Positions 37,015-46,563 of a stretch of DNA of 64,000 nt are shown piece after piece; the stretch's first letter is position 1, and each line of letters begins with the position of its first letter. Location: positions 116,676 to 180,675 of the forward strand of contig NZ_QMIK01000009.1 in the NCBI RefSeq assembly GCF_003316845.1, given 5' to 3'. The notes under the pieces are model-generated. The model saw only the letters and a program-made list of their open reading frames with translations. It had not been told where the DNA came from and searched no databases. The stretch comes from Cognataquiflexum aquatile. Lineage in GTDB: Bacteria; Bacteroidota; Bacteroidia; Cytophagales; Cyclobacteriaceae. Position numbers and translations under genes: made by a program.

Positions 37015-38700
37015 TCAATGGTCCACCGCCCCGCCTGCGCCTCTTGGGATTCTTATTTCCTGGATCATATCCTGTACATGCTGTGGAGGGGCAGGAGTGA
37101 ATTTTGAAACGACATAACAGGCCACAAAATTGAGTAACATGCCTACCGATCCAATCCCTTCTGGCGAAATTCCAAACCACCAATTTTCTGCATTATTCAT
37201 TTCCGGACTTAGGAATTTGAAATAAATGATATAAGCCAGGGTGAAAACCAGACCCAAAACCATCCCTGAGATGGCTCCTTCTTTGTTGATTTTGGTTGAG
37301 AAAATGCCCATGATGATCACCGGGAAAAACGAAGCTGCTGCCAAACCAAAAGCGAAAGCAACCACCTCTGCCACAAATCCCGGAGGGTTCACACCAAAAT
37401 ATCCTGCCAATACAACAGCACCTCCTGCTGCAATTCGTGCTATTCTCAGTTCTTTTTTCTCAGACATTTCAGGTCTGAAAGTTCTAAATAAATCTCTGGA
37501 AATAGAGGTAGAAATTACAAGCAAAAGCCCTGCGGCCGTAGATAATGCCGCAGCCATGGCGCCAGAGGCTACCAAACCCACTACCCAGTTTGGAAGTTGG
37601 GCAATCTCGGGATTCGCCAAGACCATGATGTCCTTGTCGATGGTCAGTTCATTGGCTTCCTTGTCTGCCAAATATTGTACAATTCCATCCCCATTTTTGT
37701 CTTCCACGACGATGAGGTTGGTTTTTTGCCAGTTGCCAACCCATTCAGGAAGTTGGTCCACGGGTTTTTCAGCGACAGTATCGATCGCATTGTAGATACC
37801 AAATGCCGCTACCGCCGGAGCTGTTGTGTATAGAATTGCGATGAAAACCAAGGCGTAACCGGCAGATAACCGAGCGTCTTTGACCCTTGGCACTGTAAAA
37901 AATCTTACAATCACATGCGGAAGCCCTGCGGTGCCAACCATTAACGCGAGCGTGATGGCAAACATATCTACCATCCCTTTTCTCCCGGAGGTATAGGCTG
38001 CGAATCCCAAATCTGTCAATACACCGTCCAACTTGTCCAACAAGTGTGTACCATCAGCGACAGTCCCACCGAGTCCGAGCTGTGGTATGGGATTTCCTGT
38101 CAATTGCATGGAAACGAAAATAGCGGGAACCATATAAGCGAAAATCAATACACAATACTGGGCGACCTGCGTATATGTGATTCCTTTCATACCCCCCAAA
38201 ACAGAATAGAAAAAAACAATGCACATCCCAATGATTACTCCAGTATTGATGTCAACCTCAAGGTAACGGGAAAAAACAATGCCCACGCCACGCATCTGAC
38301 CTGCTACATATGTAAATGAAATGAATAGGGCACAAATTACTGCTACTACCCTAGCTTTATTGGAATAGTACCGGTCTCCCACAAAATCCGGGACGGTAAA
38401 TTTTCCAAATTTCCGCAAGTAAGGAGCCAAAAGCAGAGCAAGCAACACATAACCTCCGGTCCAGCCCATCAGGTACACCGACCCGTCATATCCTGAAAAG
38501 GAAATGATGCCCGCCATAGATATAAATGATGCGGCTGACATCCAGTCTGCCGCTGTAGCCATGCCGTTAGCTAAAGGTGAAACACCGCCTCCGGCCACAT
38601 AAAATTCTTTGGTAGAGCCTGCCCGTGTCCAGATAGCGATACCAATATAGAGTGCAAATGAAAGTCCGACAAGGATATAGGTCCAGGTAATTATGTCCAT
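37015..38700 (-). CDS. Sodium:solute (acetate-type) symporter, large subunit
   Basis: A 561-residue SSS-family transporter with about 13 helices. Signatures: FYVAGGGVSPLANGMATAAD, WMSAASFISMAGIISFSGYD, FVGDRYYSNKARVVAVI, TAGLPHVIVRFFTVP and GLLLVISTSISRDLFR. A hydrophilic insertion of about 60 residues between helices (EKPVDQLPEWVGNW..) matches the VC_2705 subfamily, which works with a small DUF4212 subunit, encoded 25 bases upstream. Acetate or a related organic acid is the likely substrate because acs follows, but the specificity is inferred. Last three residues of the leader include no Shine-Dalgarno. Confidence 0.93.
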   Translation of the reverse strand: MDIITWTYILVGLSFALYIGIAIWTRAGSTKEFYVAGGGVSPLANGMATAADWMSAASFISMAGIISFSGYDGSVYLMGWTGGYVLLALLLAPYLRKFGKFTVPDFVGDRYYSNKARVVAVICALFISFTYVAGQMRGVGIVFSRYLEVDINTGVIIGMCIVFFYSVLGGMKGITYTQVAQYCVLIFAYMVPAIFVSMQLTGNPIPQLGLGGTVADGTHLLDKLDGVLTDLGFAAYTSGRKGMVDMFAITLALMVGTAGLPHVIVRFFTVPRVKDARLSAGYALVFIAILYTTAPAVAAFGIYNAIDTVAEKPVDQLPEWVGNWQKTNLIVVEDKNGDGIVQYLADKEANELTIDKDIMVLANPEIAQLPNWVVGLVASGAMAAALSTAAGLLLVISTSISRDLFRTFRPEMSEKKELRIARIAAGGAVVLAGYFGVNPPGFVAEVVAFAFGLAAASFFPVIIMGIFSTKINKEGAISGMVLGLVFTLAYIIYFKFLSPEMNNAENWWFGISPEGIGSVGMLLNFVACYVVSKFTPAPPQHVQDMIQEIRIPRGAGGAVDH

Positions 38701-38724
38701 GGTAAAGTGGGTTTTGGGGTTGGT

Positions 38725-38988
38725 TTATTCTTCGTTAACATCAAATTCCTTGTCCAGCTTATTCATGCGGTAGACATAGACAAATATCAGGATTACAAAA
38801 ACATAGATGGAGCCTTGTTGGGCAAACCAGAAACCAAGTTTGAATCCTCCGATTTTGAAATTATTCAGTTGTTCGACCAGGAGGATTCCAAATCCAAAGG
38901 AAACTGTAAACCAAATCAGGAGCAGAAAAAGGAGGGTCATGAGGTTCTTTTTCCAATATGCTTTCATTTTTTGCTTGTTGTCGGCCAT
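38725..38988 (-). CDS. DUF4212 small subunit of the sodium:solute symporter
   Basis: An 87-residue protein from the ATG at 38988 with two membrane helices (LMTLLFLLLIWFTVSFGFGI and GSIYVFVILIFVYVYRM), matching the DUF4212 / small-subunit family. The sequence KAYWKKNLMTLLFLLLIWF and GFWFAQQGSIYVFV is typical. It is separated from the large-subunit gene by 24 bases and from the porin gene by 19 bases, all on the same strand. The longer frame with 18 extra residues overlaps the porin stop and is less likely. Confidence 0.92.
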   Translation of the reverse strand: MADNKQKMKAYWKKNLMTLLFLLLIWFTVSFGFGILLVEQLNNFKIGGFKLGFWFAQQGSIYVFVILIFVYVYRMNKLDKEFDVNEE

Positions 38989-39007
38989 GGGGTTTTTGGT
39001 GTTTATT

Positions 39008-40459
39008 TTAAATGAAAATATGGGTTTGAAGAATGAATTCACCTGCTGATCCTGTTTTGCGGTAATTTTCGAATATCGGACGGTTGCTATATTGGAAGGA
39101 AAGTTTGGCTTGGTGACCGTTGAGAAAGTAATTTACACCAAGGTCATATTGCCAGCTTCCTTCTTCAAAGAATTCAAAGTTTTTATGAGTCAGAGTTCCA
39201 AAAGGCTGAAGCTTGGTCTTGCCGCCAAAAATGTTTTCGGGTAAAAGATAGCCTGTTTGGAAATAGAAAATATTGCCTGAACCTATGGTAGGTTGTGCAT
39301 TTCCGGGGCCATTTTGACTTGTGCCGGGGCCAAAACCCACGTTCATGATTCCGATGTTTCGGAGATAATTTGGGCCAAAGTCATAGTGGTAATATACCGC
39401 ATAGGCAGTCAGTGCAGTTCCTTTTTCAGGATTGATGGGAAGATCCAAAAAGCTGTCAATACTCCAAAGGGCGATGTCATGTTTGTTGAAAGTTCCGTCT
39501 TGGTTTTTGGAGCTCGTAGCCTCAGGATGGTGGTGCCAACCCCCTCCGATATTGAACACTTTTTTGGTGCCGAGATAAGAGCCCACAAAAAACGGAAGCT
39601 TGTTGTTTTCCTTTTCAAAAAACTGATAAGCGATATATCCCTGTGTTGCCCAATTGTCATTTGGGGTATTGGCCGCAATAGGTCGGTTATTTATTTCATC
39701 AAATGTTCCTCCGTTCCCTACAGAAAAAGGTTTGTTCACCGCAAGACGGTAATCCCATTTTCCCACCTGACCTTTGGCATAGACACCAAACTGACGTGCA
39801 AACTGGTCTGTCAACTCTATCAAAGGCCAATTGAAAATCGGAGCATCCAGAGTCAGCAGATTCAAAGTTCCCTGACTGCTCAATCTGGAAATCCCATTCC
39901 AATAATGGAGGCCTGCGCCGAGAAAAACCTCCTTGGTCACTTTAAATTCCGTCCAGACATCGTGGAAAAATAATTGTGGTTTTTTGGCTGAAGCACCGTC
40001 TGCCGTTGATGCGCCTGTGATGGGATTTGTGATGATGGGGATACCTCCGGCGTTGCCTGAGTTGCCGCCACCTGGCACACCGCCATTTACAAAAGTCTGG
40101 TTATTGATCCCAAAATGGGCTAAAAGAAGAACTTTTGGCGTGACCTGCGCATAGGTCAAAATCCTTGCCCTCCGGATTCCGATATCTGCGGTTTGCTTCC
40201 TTGGCAATCCATCGACTCCCAAGGTTCCGGGATTGTTTTCTGTGACCCGCATCCAAATCTGGTTCCAGATCATAAATCTGATATACCTCGAGCCTGAAGG
40301 ATTCAACTTGAAAGCAATAGGTTTGTAAGAAAGATCCGCCTCATTGGCTTCATCCAGGGCGGAGTAGGATTCCGTCCTCAATGAATCCTGCGCCTGAACC
40401 TTAAAAAAGCACAAGGTCAGGATTGACAAAGCAAAAAGTCTAACAGAGGGTTTCACCAT
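39008..40459 (-). CDS. Outer-membrane porin-like protein of the acetate cluster
   Basis: A 483-residue protein from the ATG at 40459, which gives a proper signal peptide (VRLFALSILTLCFFKVQAQ); earlier in-frame starts add up to 25 residues of no clear use. The mature part is beta-rich with aromatic girdles (YIRFMIWNQIWMRV, RRARILTYAQVTPKVLLLAHFG, AYAVYYHYDFG, LSFQYSNRPIFEN), consistent with a porin of the phosphate-selective-porin type, but no exact family is claimed. First gene of the leftward cluster, ahead of DUF4212, so it likely lets the organic acid cross the outer membrane. Confidence 0.8.
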   Translation of the reverse strand: MVKPSVRLFALSILTLCFFKVQAQDSLRTESYSALDEANEADLSYKPIAFKLNPSGSRYIRFMIWNQIWMRVTENNPGTLGVDGLPRKQTADIGIRRARILTYAQVTPKVLLLAHFGINNQTFVNGGVPGGGNSGNAGGIPIITNPITGASTADGASAKKPQLFFHDVWTEFKVTKEVFLGAGLHYWNGISRLSSQGTLNLLTLDAPIFNWPLIELTDQFARQFGVYAKGQVGKWDYRLAVNKPFSVGNGGTFDEINNRPIAANTPNDNWATQGYIAYQFFEKENNKLPFFVGSYLGTKKVFNIGGGWHHHPEATSSKNQDGTFNKHDIALWSIDSFLDLPINPEKGTALTAYAVYYHYDFGPNYLRNIGIMNVGFGPGTSQNGPGNAQPTIGSGNIFYFQTGYLLPENIFGGKTKLQPFGTLTHKNFEFFEEGSWQYDLGVNYFLNGHQAKLSFQYSNRPIFENYRKTGSAGEFILQTHIFI

Positions 40460-40640
40460 GGAAATTTTATACCGGATTTTTCTTGATAGGTGAAGCATGG
40501 GATAGTCATTTTCCCATCCGCATAATTCCTTCAATCAATCAGGCTAAAATATAACAATTAGGACTCACTTAGCATCCGCCCAACCTATCAAATTCAATCT
40601 TGAACAAAAAAACCGAGGGAAATTCGCCTTAACCAAAACC

Positions 40641-41420
40641 TCAAACCATCATTTCCAGCAAAACCGCCAATCCAAAAGCCAGGATGCTGATCAATACTTT
40701 GTTTAGGTAAAATCGGTGGTCAGGACTGCTTTCAAAAAATATGGTCGTGGAAATATGGAGAAATCCTCCGGCCACCATACCATAAAACACATTTAAACCT
40801 TCCCTTCCCAGGATATTGCTTTCATACATATAATTGCTCAGGACCATGCCCAAGGGAGATGCAAATGCAAAAACCACCAAAAGCGCAAAGACCCATCTTT
40901 TTTTAAGACTTGCCATCAACACCGCCACCAAAGCAAATGCCTCCGGTCCTTTGTGTAATAGAATGCCCAACAACAAATTATTGCTACCATGATGGTGACT
41001 GTGCCCTGCATGGTCATCATGGTCATGTAGATGGCCTGCCAAAGTTCCGTCTTCTGTCAGCAATGTTCCCTCCAAAAAGGCATGTAAAAACAAGCCGATC
41101 ATGATGGTCCAGATACCAACCTGCATTCCATGGTGCTGATGATCAGGATGATGGATGTGGCCATGCTCTACCCCTGTCGACAATAGCGCCAGAATCTGTT
41201 GTAATAAAAACCCAAGTAAAATGTAAAATCCCATTTTGGTCGGGTCTGAAGATTCTACAAAAAGTTCCGGAAGGATGTGAAGTACTGTGATCGCAAAAAG
41301 GTATGATCCTGCAAAAACAAGAACCAATTTGAAATATCTCTCTTCCCAACTCGGGATCAAATAGGCCAGTCCACCTGCAAACAAGGCAGTAAAGAATAAA
41401 ACAAGGAAGTTAAATGTCAT
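40641..41420 (-). CDS. ZIP-family metal transporter
   Basis: A 259-residue eight-helix transporter. Metal-site helices are visible: FAITVLHILPELF (helix 2), GLFLHAFLEGTLL (helix 4) and LLHKGPEAFALVAVLMASL (helix 5), with histidine-rich cytoplasmic loops HGHIHHPDHQHH and HLHDHDDHAGHSHHH. ZIP proteins import zinc, iron or manganese into the cytoplasm, though a few members run outward. It is single between the porin and apbE genes and may complement the TonB/thioredoxin unit at 8.5-12 kb, but there is no direct link. Confidence 0.93.
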   Translation of the reverse strand: MTFNFLVLFFTALFAGGLAYLIPSWEERYFKLVLVFAGSYLFAITVLHILPELFVESSDPTKMGFYILLGFLLQQILALLSTGVEHGHIHHPDHQHHGMQVGIWTIMIGLFLHAFLEGTLLTEDGTLAGHLHDHDDHAGHSHHHGSNNLLLGILLHKGPEAFALVAVLMASLKKRWVFALLVVFAFASPLGMVLSNYMYESNILGREGLNVFYGMVAGGFLHISTTIFFESSPDHRFYLNKVLISILAFGLAVLLEMMV

Positions 41421-41522
41421 CTTTTGTCGGGTTGAAATAGCCTGTATCCAATTTCAGTTTAAAGTTTTGATATTGGGAGTGCATGATACCAAGATTGATT
41501 CAGGCTACATATATTAAGGAAA

Positions 41523-42584
41523 TTAATCCTGTGGAAAGGAGAGAAACGGCTTGATCCCTTCACTTGCATAGGATTTCAATTGTCCTGTTGAATCGCTATA
41601 GATCAGAAATATTTCAAATAAATTTTGGATTTTTTGGAGTTCAATGGCCTTGTCTGTTCCCATCACCATCATGGCTGTGGCATAGGCGTCTGCAGTCATG
41701 CAGTCACCTGCCATCACTGTGGCGCTCAATAAATTATGGTTAACGGGTCTTCCTGTGGCAGGATTGATCGTGTGGGAAATTTTGATTCCCCCGGATTCAT
41801 AATAATTTCTGTAATTACCGGAGGTAGCCATTGCTTTATTGTCCAAAGCCACGATGCTGTATAGGTCATCAGCCCTACCGAGTTCCTCGGGACGGTTGAT
41901 CCCCACTTTCCACAGTTCCCCTTTTTCATTCATTCCTCTCGCTACCAATTCGCCGCCGATTTCTACAAGTAGGTTTTCTATTCCTTTGCCCTTCAAAAAT
42001 TCCGCGACCACATCTACGCCATATCCTTTGGCGATAGCACTGAAGTCAAGATACATGCCCGGTTTTGTTTTTATGACACTTGCCGAATCGAAGGTGATCT
42101 TATTAAAACCGATCAAATCCAACATCTCATCGATATTCACACTGTCCTTCAGTTGTGGCCCGGTAGGACCAAATCCCCAAAGATTGACCAAAGGACCCAC
42201 AGTCGGGTCGAAGGCGCCTCCGGTGGTTTCGTATACTGCTTTGCTGCTTTGGAGAACAGGAAGGAAATATGGCAATCCAAAAAACAATGTATCTCCCTGA
42301 TTGAATTTGCTTAGCTCAGAATCAGGGACGTAGGTAGAAAGCGATTGGTTGAAAACCACCAGCAAGGAATCTATACTTACCTGAAAATCCCTTTCACTTG
42401 GGTCAAGATAAGTGATATTGTAAGTAGTGCCCATCGTGTTGCCATTCAGGGTGACCTTACCCGTCACTTTTTCTTCAATTTCCTCAACTGGTTTTTGTTG
42501 GTTTTGACGGTAAAGGTAGACTATGGCCACCAATAGCAGCAGGATGATGGAATAGATAATGTTCTTATTGGCGTTGCTTCGCAT
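41523..42584 (-). CDS. apbE: FAD:protein FMN transferase
   Basis: ApbE flavinates exported proteins by joining FMN to a threonine. The N-terminus is a signal anchor (IIYSIILLLLVAIVYLY), placing the enzyme outside the inner membrane. Family motifs are GTTYNITYL, SAIAKGYGVDVVAEFL, LVEIGGELVARG, HTINPATGRPV and TADAYATAMMVMG. At 353 residues it is of normal length. Its usual targets, NqrC/RnfG-like or related flavoproteins, are not in this window. Start is the ATG at 42584; a TTG four codons up is less likely. Divergent from ruvB. Confidence 0.95.
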   Translation of the reverse strand: MRSNANKNIIYSIILLLLVAIVYLYRQNQQKPVEEIEEKVTGKVTLNGNTMGTTYNITYLDPSERDFQVSIDSLLVVFNQSLSTYVPDSELSKFNQGDTLFFGLPYFLPVLQSSKAVYETTGGAFDPTVGPLVNLWGFGPTGPQLKDSVNIDEMLDLIGFNKITFDSASVIKTKPGMYLDFSAIAKGYGVDVVAEFLKGKGIENLLVEIGGELVARGMNEKGELWKVGINRPEELGRADDLYSIVALDNKAMATSGNYRNYYESGGIKISHTINPATGRPVNHNLLSATVMAGDCMTADAYATAMMVMGTDKAIELQKIQNLFEIFLIYSDSTGQLKSYASEGIKPFLSFPQD

Positions 42585-42692
42585 ATAAAAGAGCAATTTT
42601 TCGAAAGTTAAGGGTAATTTTCCAAATTAAGTTCCAAAATTGCAATTATTTGCAATTTTGTTGCAAAAAGGTCTGGAGCTTATTTTTAACTT

Positions 42693-42720
42693 TTTGCCTT
42701 GGGCTAATTTTCTATATTTG
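42693..42720 (+). promoter_or_regulatory. Bacteroidota-type promoter of ruvB
   Basis: TTTG (42693-42696) is followed after 16 bases by TATATTTG (42713-42720), an exact match to TAnnTTTG. The expected transcript start would leave a leader of about 14 bases before the ruvB ATG at 42741. Confidence 0.5.
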
Positions 42721-42740
42721 TAAATGCTGATTGTTGCGCT

Positions 42741-43775
42741 ATGAGAGAAGATTACCTGAGTGGGGACAAAGAAAAACTGAATTCATCTGACAAGGAAATT
42801 GAGAAGGCTTTGAGGCCTTTGAGTTTTGATGACTTTACCGGCCAATTCAAGATTGTCGAAAATCTCAAGGTTTTTGTTTTGGCAGCAAAACGAAGAAATG
42901 AACCTTTGGACCATGTACTTCTTCATGGCCCTCCGGGCTTAGGCAAAACTACATTGAGCTACATCATTGCCAACGAACTGGAGTCAGGTATCAAAATTAC
43001 CTCCGGTCCGGTGTTGGACAAGCCTTCCGATTTGGCAGGTTTGTTGACCAACCTTGACGAAGGAGACGTACTTTTTATAGATGAGATCCACAGACTCAAT
43101 CCTATTGTGGAGGAATACCTTTATTCCGCCATGGAGGATTTCAGGATTGACATCATGTTGGATTCAGGCCCAAATGCCCGGTCAGTTCAGATTTCACTCA
43201 ATCCCTTTACCCTGATTGGTGCAACCACAAGATCGGGATTATTGACTTCACCCCTTCGCGCAAGATTTGGGATCAATTCTCGATTGGAATATTACGATGC
43301 CAAATTGCTAACAGATATTGTGGAGCGGTCAGCGGGTATACTCCAAACGCCCATCGATGCTGTCGCAGCTTATGAAATCGCGAGAAGAAGCCGCGGAACA
43401 CCAAGGATTGCCAATATGCTTTTGCGCAGGACGAGAGACTTTGCCGAGATCAAAGGAAACGGAACAATCACTTTAGAAATCGCAAAAATAGCCTTGAAGG
43501 CCCTGGATGTGGATGAAAATGGCCTTGACGAAATGGACAACAGGATACTCCTGACCATCATCGAGAAATTCAAAGGAGGTCCGGTCGGACTTTCCACCAT
43601 CGCCACAGCCTGCAGTGAAGAGGCAGAGACAATAGAGGAAGTATATGAGCCATTTTTGATCCAAGAAGGCTACCTCAAGAGAACCGCGCGAGGAAGAATG
43701 GCGACTGAACTTGCATATAAGCACCTGAATCTCAAACCGAACTTTGGGTCAAGCAGCGGAAGTTTATTTGAATAA
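42741..43775 (+). CDS. ruvB: Holliday junction DNA helicase RuvB
   Basis: Hexameric AAA+ motor that branch-migrates Holliday junctions with RuvA and RuvC. It is 344 residues, the normal size. Motifs: [12 protein letters not shown], Walker [13 protein letters not shown], Walker [11 protein letters not shown], sensor GATTRSGLL, arginine-finger region SPLRARFG, and a C-terminal winged helix ([20 protein letters not shown]). ruvA and ruvC are not adjacent, as in many Bacteroidota. queG follows after 40 bases on the same strand and may be cotranscribed. Confidence 0.98.
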   Translation: MREDYLSGDKEKLNSSDKEIEKALRPLSFDDFTGQFKIVENLKVFVLAAKRRNEPLDHVLLHGPPGLGKTTLSYIIANELESGIKITSGPVLDKPSDLAGLLTNLDEGDVLFIDEIHRLNPIVEEYLYSAMEDFRIDIMLDSGPNARSVQISLNPFTLIGATTRSGLLTSPLRARFGINSRLEYYDAKLLTDIVERSAGILQTPIDAVAAYEIARRSRGTPRIANMLLRRTRDFAEIKGNGTITLEIAKIALKALDVDENGLDEMDNRILLTIIEKFKGGPVGLSTIATACSEEAETIEEVYEPFLIQEGYLKRTARGRMATELAYKHLNLKPNFGSSSGSLFE

Positions 43776-43815
43776 TTGCATTGACTTCCTTTTGCGAGTC
43801 GGATTTTAAACTATC

Positions 43816-44751
43816 GTGAAACTCCAAGAAAAATACAGCCAAATCATAAAGACCCAGGCCAAAAACCTGGGCTTTGATTTTTGCGGCATTGCCAAAGCTG
43901 GATTTTTAAAAGAGGAAGCCCCCAAACTCGAAGCTTGGCTCAACCAAAATTACCAAGGTGAGATGGCGTATATGGCCAACCATTTTGACAAAAGACTTGA
44001 TCCGACCAAACTCGTCGAGGGAGCCAAAACCGTGGTCAGCCTTGGCTACAATTATTTTCCAAAAAAGGAATTATTCCAAGAAGATAAAGCCTACAAAATA
44101 GCTAAATACGCTTATGGGCAGGATTACCACCATGTCATCAAAGACAAGCTAAAAGTACTTCTTGAAAACTTGCGGCAAGAAATCGGAGAGATTGGAGGAA
44201 GGGCCTTTGTGGATTCGGCACCTGTGATGGAGCGTCAGTGGGCCCAAAAATCAGGTTTGGGTTGGTTGGGAAAAAACAGCCTCTTGCTCAACAAGGAAAT
44301 GGGCAGTTTCTTTTTCTTGGCAGAATTGGTCATCGACCTCGAAGTAACACCGGACCCCCCGATGTTGAAGGATTATTGCGGTACCTGTACCAAATGTATC
44401 GATGCCTGTCCGACAGAGGCCATTGTCCAACCCGGTGTCGTGGATGGATCCAAATGCATTTCTTACCTGACAATTGAGCTCAAAGAAAATATCCCTGCTG
44501 CTTTCAAAGGCAAAATGGAAAATTGGGTTTTCGGTTGCGACATCTGTCAGGATGTATGTCCCTGGAACAGATTTTCAAAACCCCACCAAGAACCGCTTTT
44601 TGAACCCAAACCTGAATTGGAGGAAATGACCAATCGGGATTGGGAAGAAATCACAGAAGAAACCTTCAGCAAGGTTTTTTCGAAGTCGGCTGTCAAGAGG
44701 ACAAAGCTGGAGGGATTGAGGAGGAATATTAAATTTATGGGTAACAAATGA
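43816..44751 (+). CDS. queG: Epoxyqueuosine reductase
   Basis: Catalyses the last step of queuosine synthesis, reducing epoxyqueuosine in tRNA, with cobalamin and two 4Fe-4S clusters. Cluster motifs are [16 protein letters not shown] and [10 protein letters not shown]; the N-terminal part has [11 protein letters not shown] and the middle [20 protein letters not shown]. Start is GTG at 43816 ([19 protein letters not shown]), length 311 residues. The last 34 codons are a variant of a second queG 3' end found 3.2 kb downstream (47849-47947), on the far side of two inserted-looking genes. This copy is full length and intact, so function should be preserved. Confidence 0.97.
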   Translation: MKLQEKYSQIIKTQAKNLGFDFCGIAKAGFLKEEAPKLEAWLNQNYQGEMAYMANHFDKRLDPTKLVEGAKTVVSLGYNYFPKKELFQEDKAYKIAKYAYGQDYHHVIKDKLKVLLENLRQEIGEIGGRAFVDSAPVMERQWAQKSGLGWLGKNSLLLNKEMGSFFFLAELVIDLEVTPDPPMLKDYCGTCTKCIDACPTEAIVQPGVVDGSKCISYLTIELKENIPAAFKGKMENWVFGCDICQDVCPWNRFSKPHQEPLFEPKPELEEMTNRDWEEITEETFSKVFSKSAVKRTKLEGLRRNIKFMGNK

Positions 44752-44764
44752 AAAAGGATTGAAT

Positions 44765-46558
44765 TTAACGTAATAATTTGAATAATCGATTTTCTCCGAT
44801 TCCAGCATAACTGGGCAAGCCATAATAAAGATGCGATCCGATCTGGTAAAACTTTGCTTTTTGATTGGGTGATGAATATATACTCTGAAGTCTCAAGACG
44901 TTATCCTCAGCTATGTTATATTCAAATATATTACTGGTACCACTTCCAAAGTAAATGCTGTTTTCAAATTCTGTTATCTCCCAACTTGTATTCAATCCTG
45001 AAATAGGAATCTGAGATATCAAAACAGGCGATTGTCCTATTTGAAGGGAAAGTAAATACAAAGTTTGGAAATTTGAAGTTACTCTAAGGAAATAGATCTT
45101 TCCTCCTTTTGAAGTTACAGCGACTGCATCCTGGAGATCAAACGGCACTTCCACCCCTGTGTCTTCCCATGTATTTTGAGCAGTATTGAAGAAATGGAAA
45201 TTTGGTCTGAACAGAAAAGCTATGGCCACTTTTCCCAGATAATCAAAAGTCCATTGGACTGCCGTCAGGCCTTCAGGTAGGTCTGTTAATTTTTCCTGTT
45301 TCTTGGAAAGAATGTCATACCTATAAAAATCAGTATATAAAACACGCGGTTGATCCAAGGTTGGAAGTCTGGCACCAAGACCAAAATAAATTTTGCCATC
45401 AATTTTGGAATAATGTAATGCATACCTTTCCCTTTCTCTACCATTTTCAGGGAAATCCCCAAATTTTAATGGATTAGGATTGTTAAGGTCAAAAGAATAA
45501 AGATCAAAAAACGGGGTGTAATTGTATGTTACTATCTGATTGCCGGCGGATATAAAGGAATACTTATTCGGATCAACCAATGGGATATTTTCAAACCCGA
45601 ATGCCCATGAATTTTTTATGGTGATCTCTTGCGGGAAGGTGTATTCATCAAAACCAGAAGTGCCTACCTTAACTTTGTATTTGCCAGGTGGAAGGTTTGG
45701 AACTGCTCCTTTAGCAATAAACCCTTCCGAGGGAGTTGTAGGCAATAGATAGGATGTTCCGGCCTGATCGATCATTGTGAACTGTAAACCTGATTCATTT
45801 GAGAAATTTAAATCCATTTTGATTGTATCATTTACAAAAAGTTCTGAGGGCTCCACCTTCAGAATTTTCGGGATAATGACTTCAAAAGCGTCATTAAGAA
45901 CTCCGGATTTCCCGTTTACCGTTATTTTTAGATTAAACTTTCTGTCCAAATCCGGAATGGTGTTGAAATTTTTCAACAGTTCTACCACAAGTTTTGTGGG
46001 TGTCGCTTCCATGATTTTGATATTAAAATACTCCTCAATACCTCCAAAATCGAGAATATTGTTCTCTGGTTTTCTACTGAAATAATTTCCGGCAATGGTC
46101 AATGTGTGGTATTGGGAGAGCTGGGATTCAGAGACGGAGGTTATTTCCGGGCCTTTGACTCCAAGACTGGAAAAATTAAATGATTCACCAAAAATCATCT
46201 GGGATCCTGACCGGACAAAGGGTCGTGCAAAATAGTCGACACCTGGTTCCAGGTCATATTGAAGCCTGATGGTAATTGGATTTCTTAGAGGTTTTCCTGC
46301 TACTTCCTCATAAAAAAAATACTCCGGTATGTTAGGGGAACCCTTTCCTATTTTCCGGTATTGAATGCCATAAGTATCAATTGTTACGGATGGTTTTTGA
46401 ATGATCATAAAATCAATGTCCACTCCTGTTTCATCCAGGTCTTTGATTCCAAGACTTTTGATTACAGGATAATCCCTTTCGGAAATATTACTATCAATGG
46501 TGCATCCTTGGAGAAGGGATACGAGTAGAACAACAATAAGCCTGATGGTATATTTCAT
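44765..46558 (-). CDS. Hypothetical lipoprotein with IPT/TIG-like domains and Kelch-like propeller
   Basis: About 597 residues from the ATG at 46558, five bases after the upstream gene's stop. Lipobox LLVSLLQGC (lipid Cys about residue 19). Then a fibronectin-like N-terminal part, two IPT/TIG-like segments (GPEITSVSESQLSQYHTLTI.., IPKILKVEPSELFVNDTIKM), and from about residue 330 a propeller with repeated blades (LYSFDLNNPNP, KIYFGLGARLP, KIYFLRVTSN, SIYFGSGTSN). Such proteins usually act at the cell surface in binding; the ligand is unknown. With the upstream barrel-like gene it forms a two-gene unit enclosed by the duplicated queG 3' ends, and its base composition looks more AT-rich than the neighbours. 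Confidence 0.75.
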   Translation of the reverse strand: MKYTIRLIVVLLVSLLQGCTIDSNISERDYPVIKSLGIKDLDETGVDIDFMIIQKPSVTIDTYGIQYRKIGKGSPNIPEYFFYEEVAGKPLRNPITIRLQYDLEPGVDYFARPFVRSGSQMIFGESFNFSSLGVKGPEITSVSESQLSQYHTLTIAGNYFSRKPENNILDFGGIEEYFNIKIMEATPTKLVVELLKNFNTIPDLDRKFNLKITVNGKSGVLNDAFEVIIPKILKVEPSELFVNDTIKMDLNFSNESGLQFTMIDQAGTSYLLPTTPSEGFIAKGAVPNLPPGKYKVKVGTSGFDEYTFPQEITIKNSWAFGFENIPLVDPNKYSFISAGNQIVTYNYTPFFDLYSFDLNNPNPLKFGDFPENGRERERYALHYSKIDGKIYFGLGARLPTLDQPRVLYTDFYRYDILSKKQEKLTDLPEGLTAVQWTFDYLGKVAIAFLFRPNFHFFNTAQNTWEDTGVEVPFDLQDAVAVTSKGGKIYFLRVTSNFQTLYLLSLQIGQSPVLISQIPISGLNTSWEITEFENSIYFGSGTSNIFEYNIAEDNVLRLQSIYSSPNQKAKFYQIGSHLYYGLPSYAGIGENRLFKLLR

Positions 46559-46563
46559 AAAGA

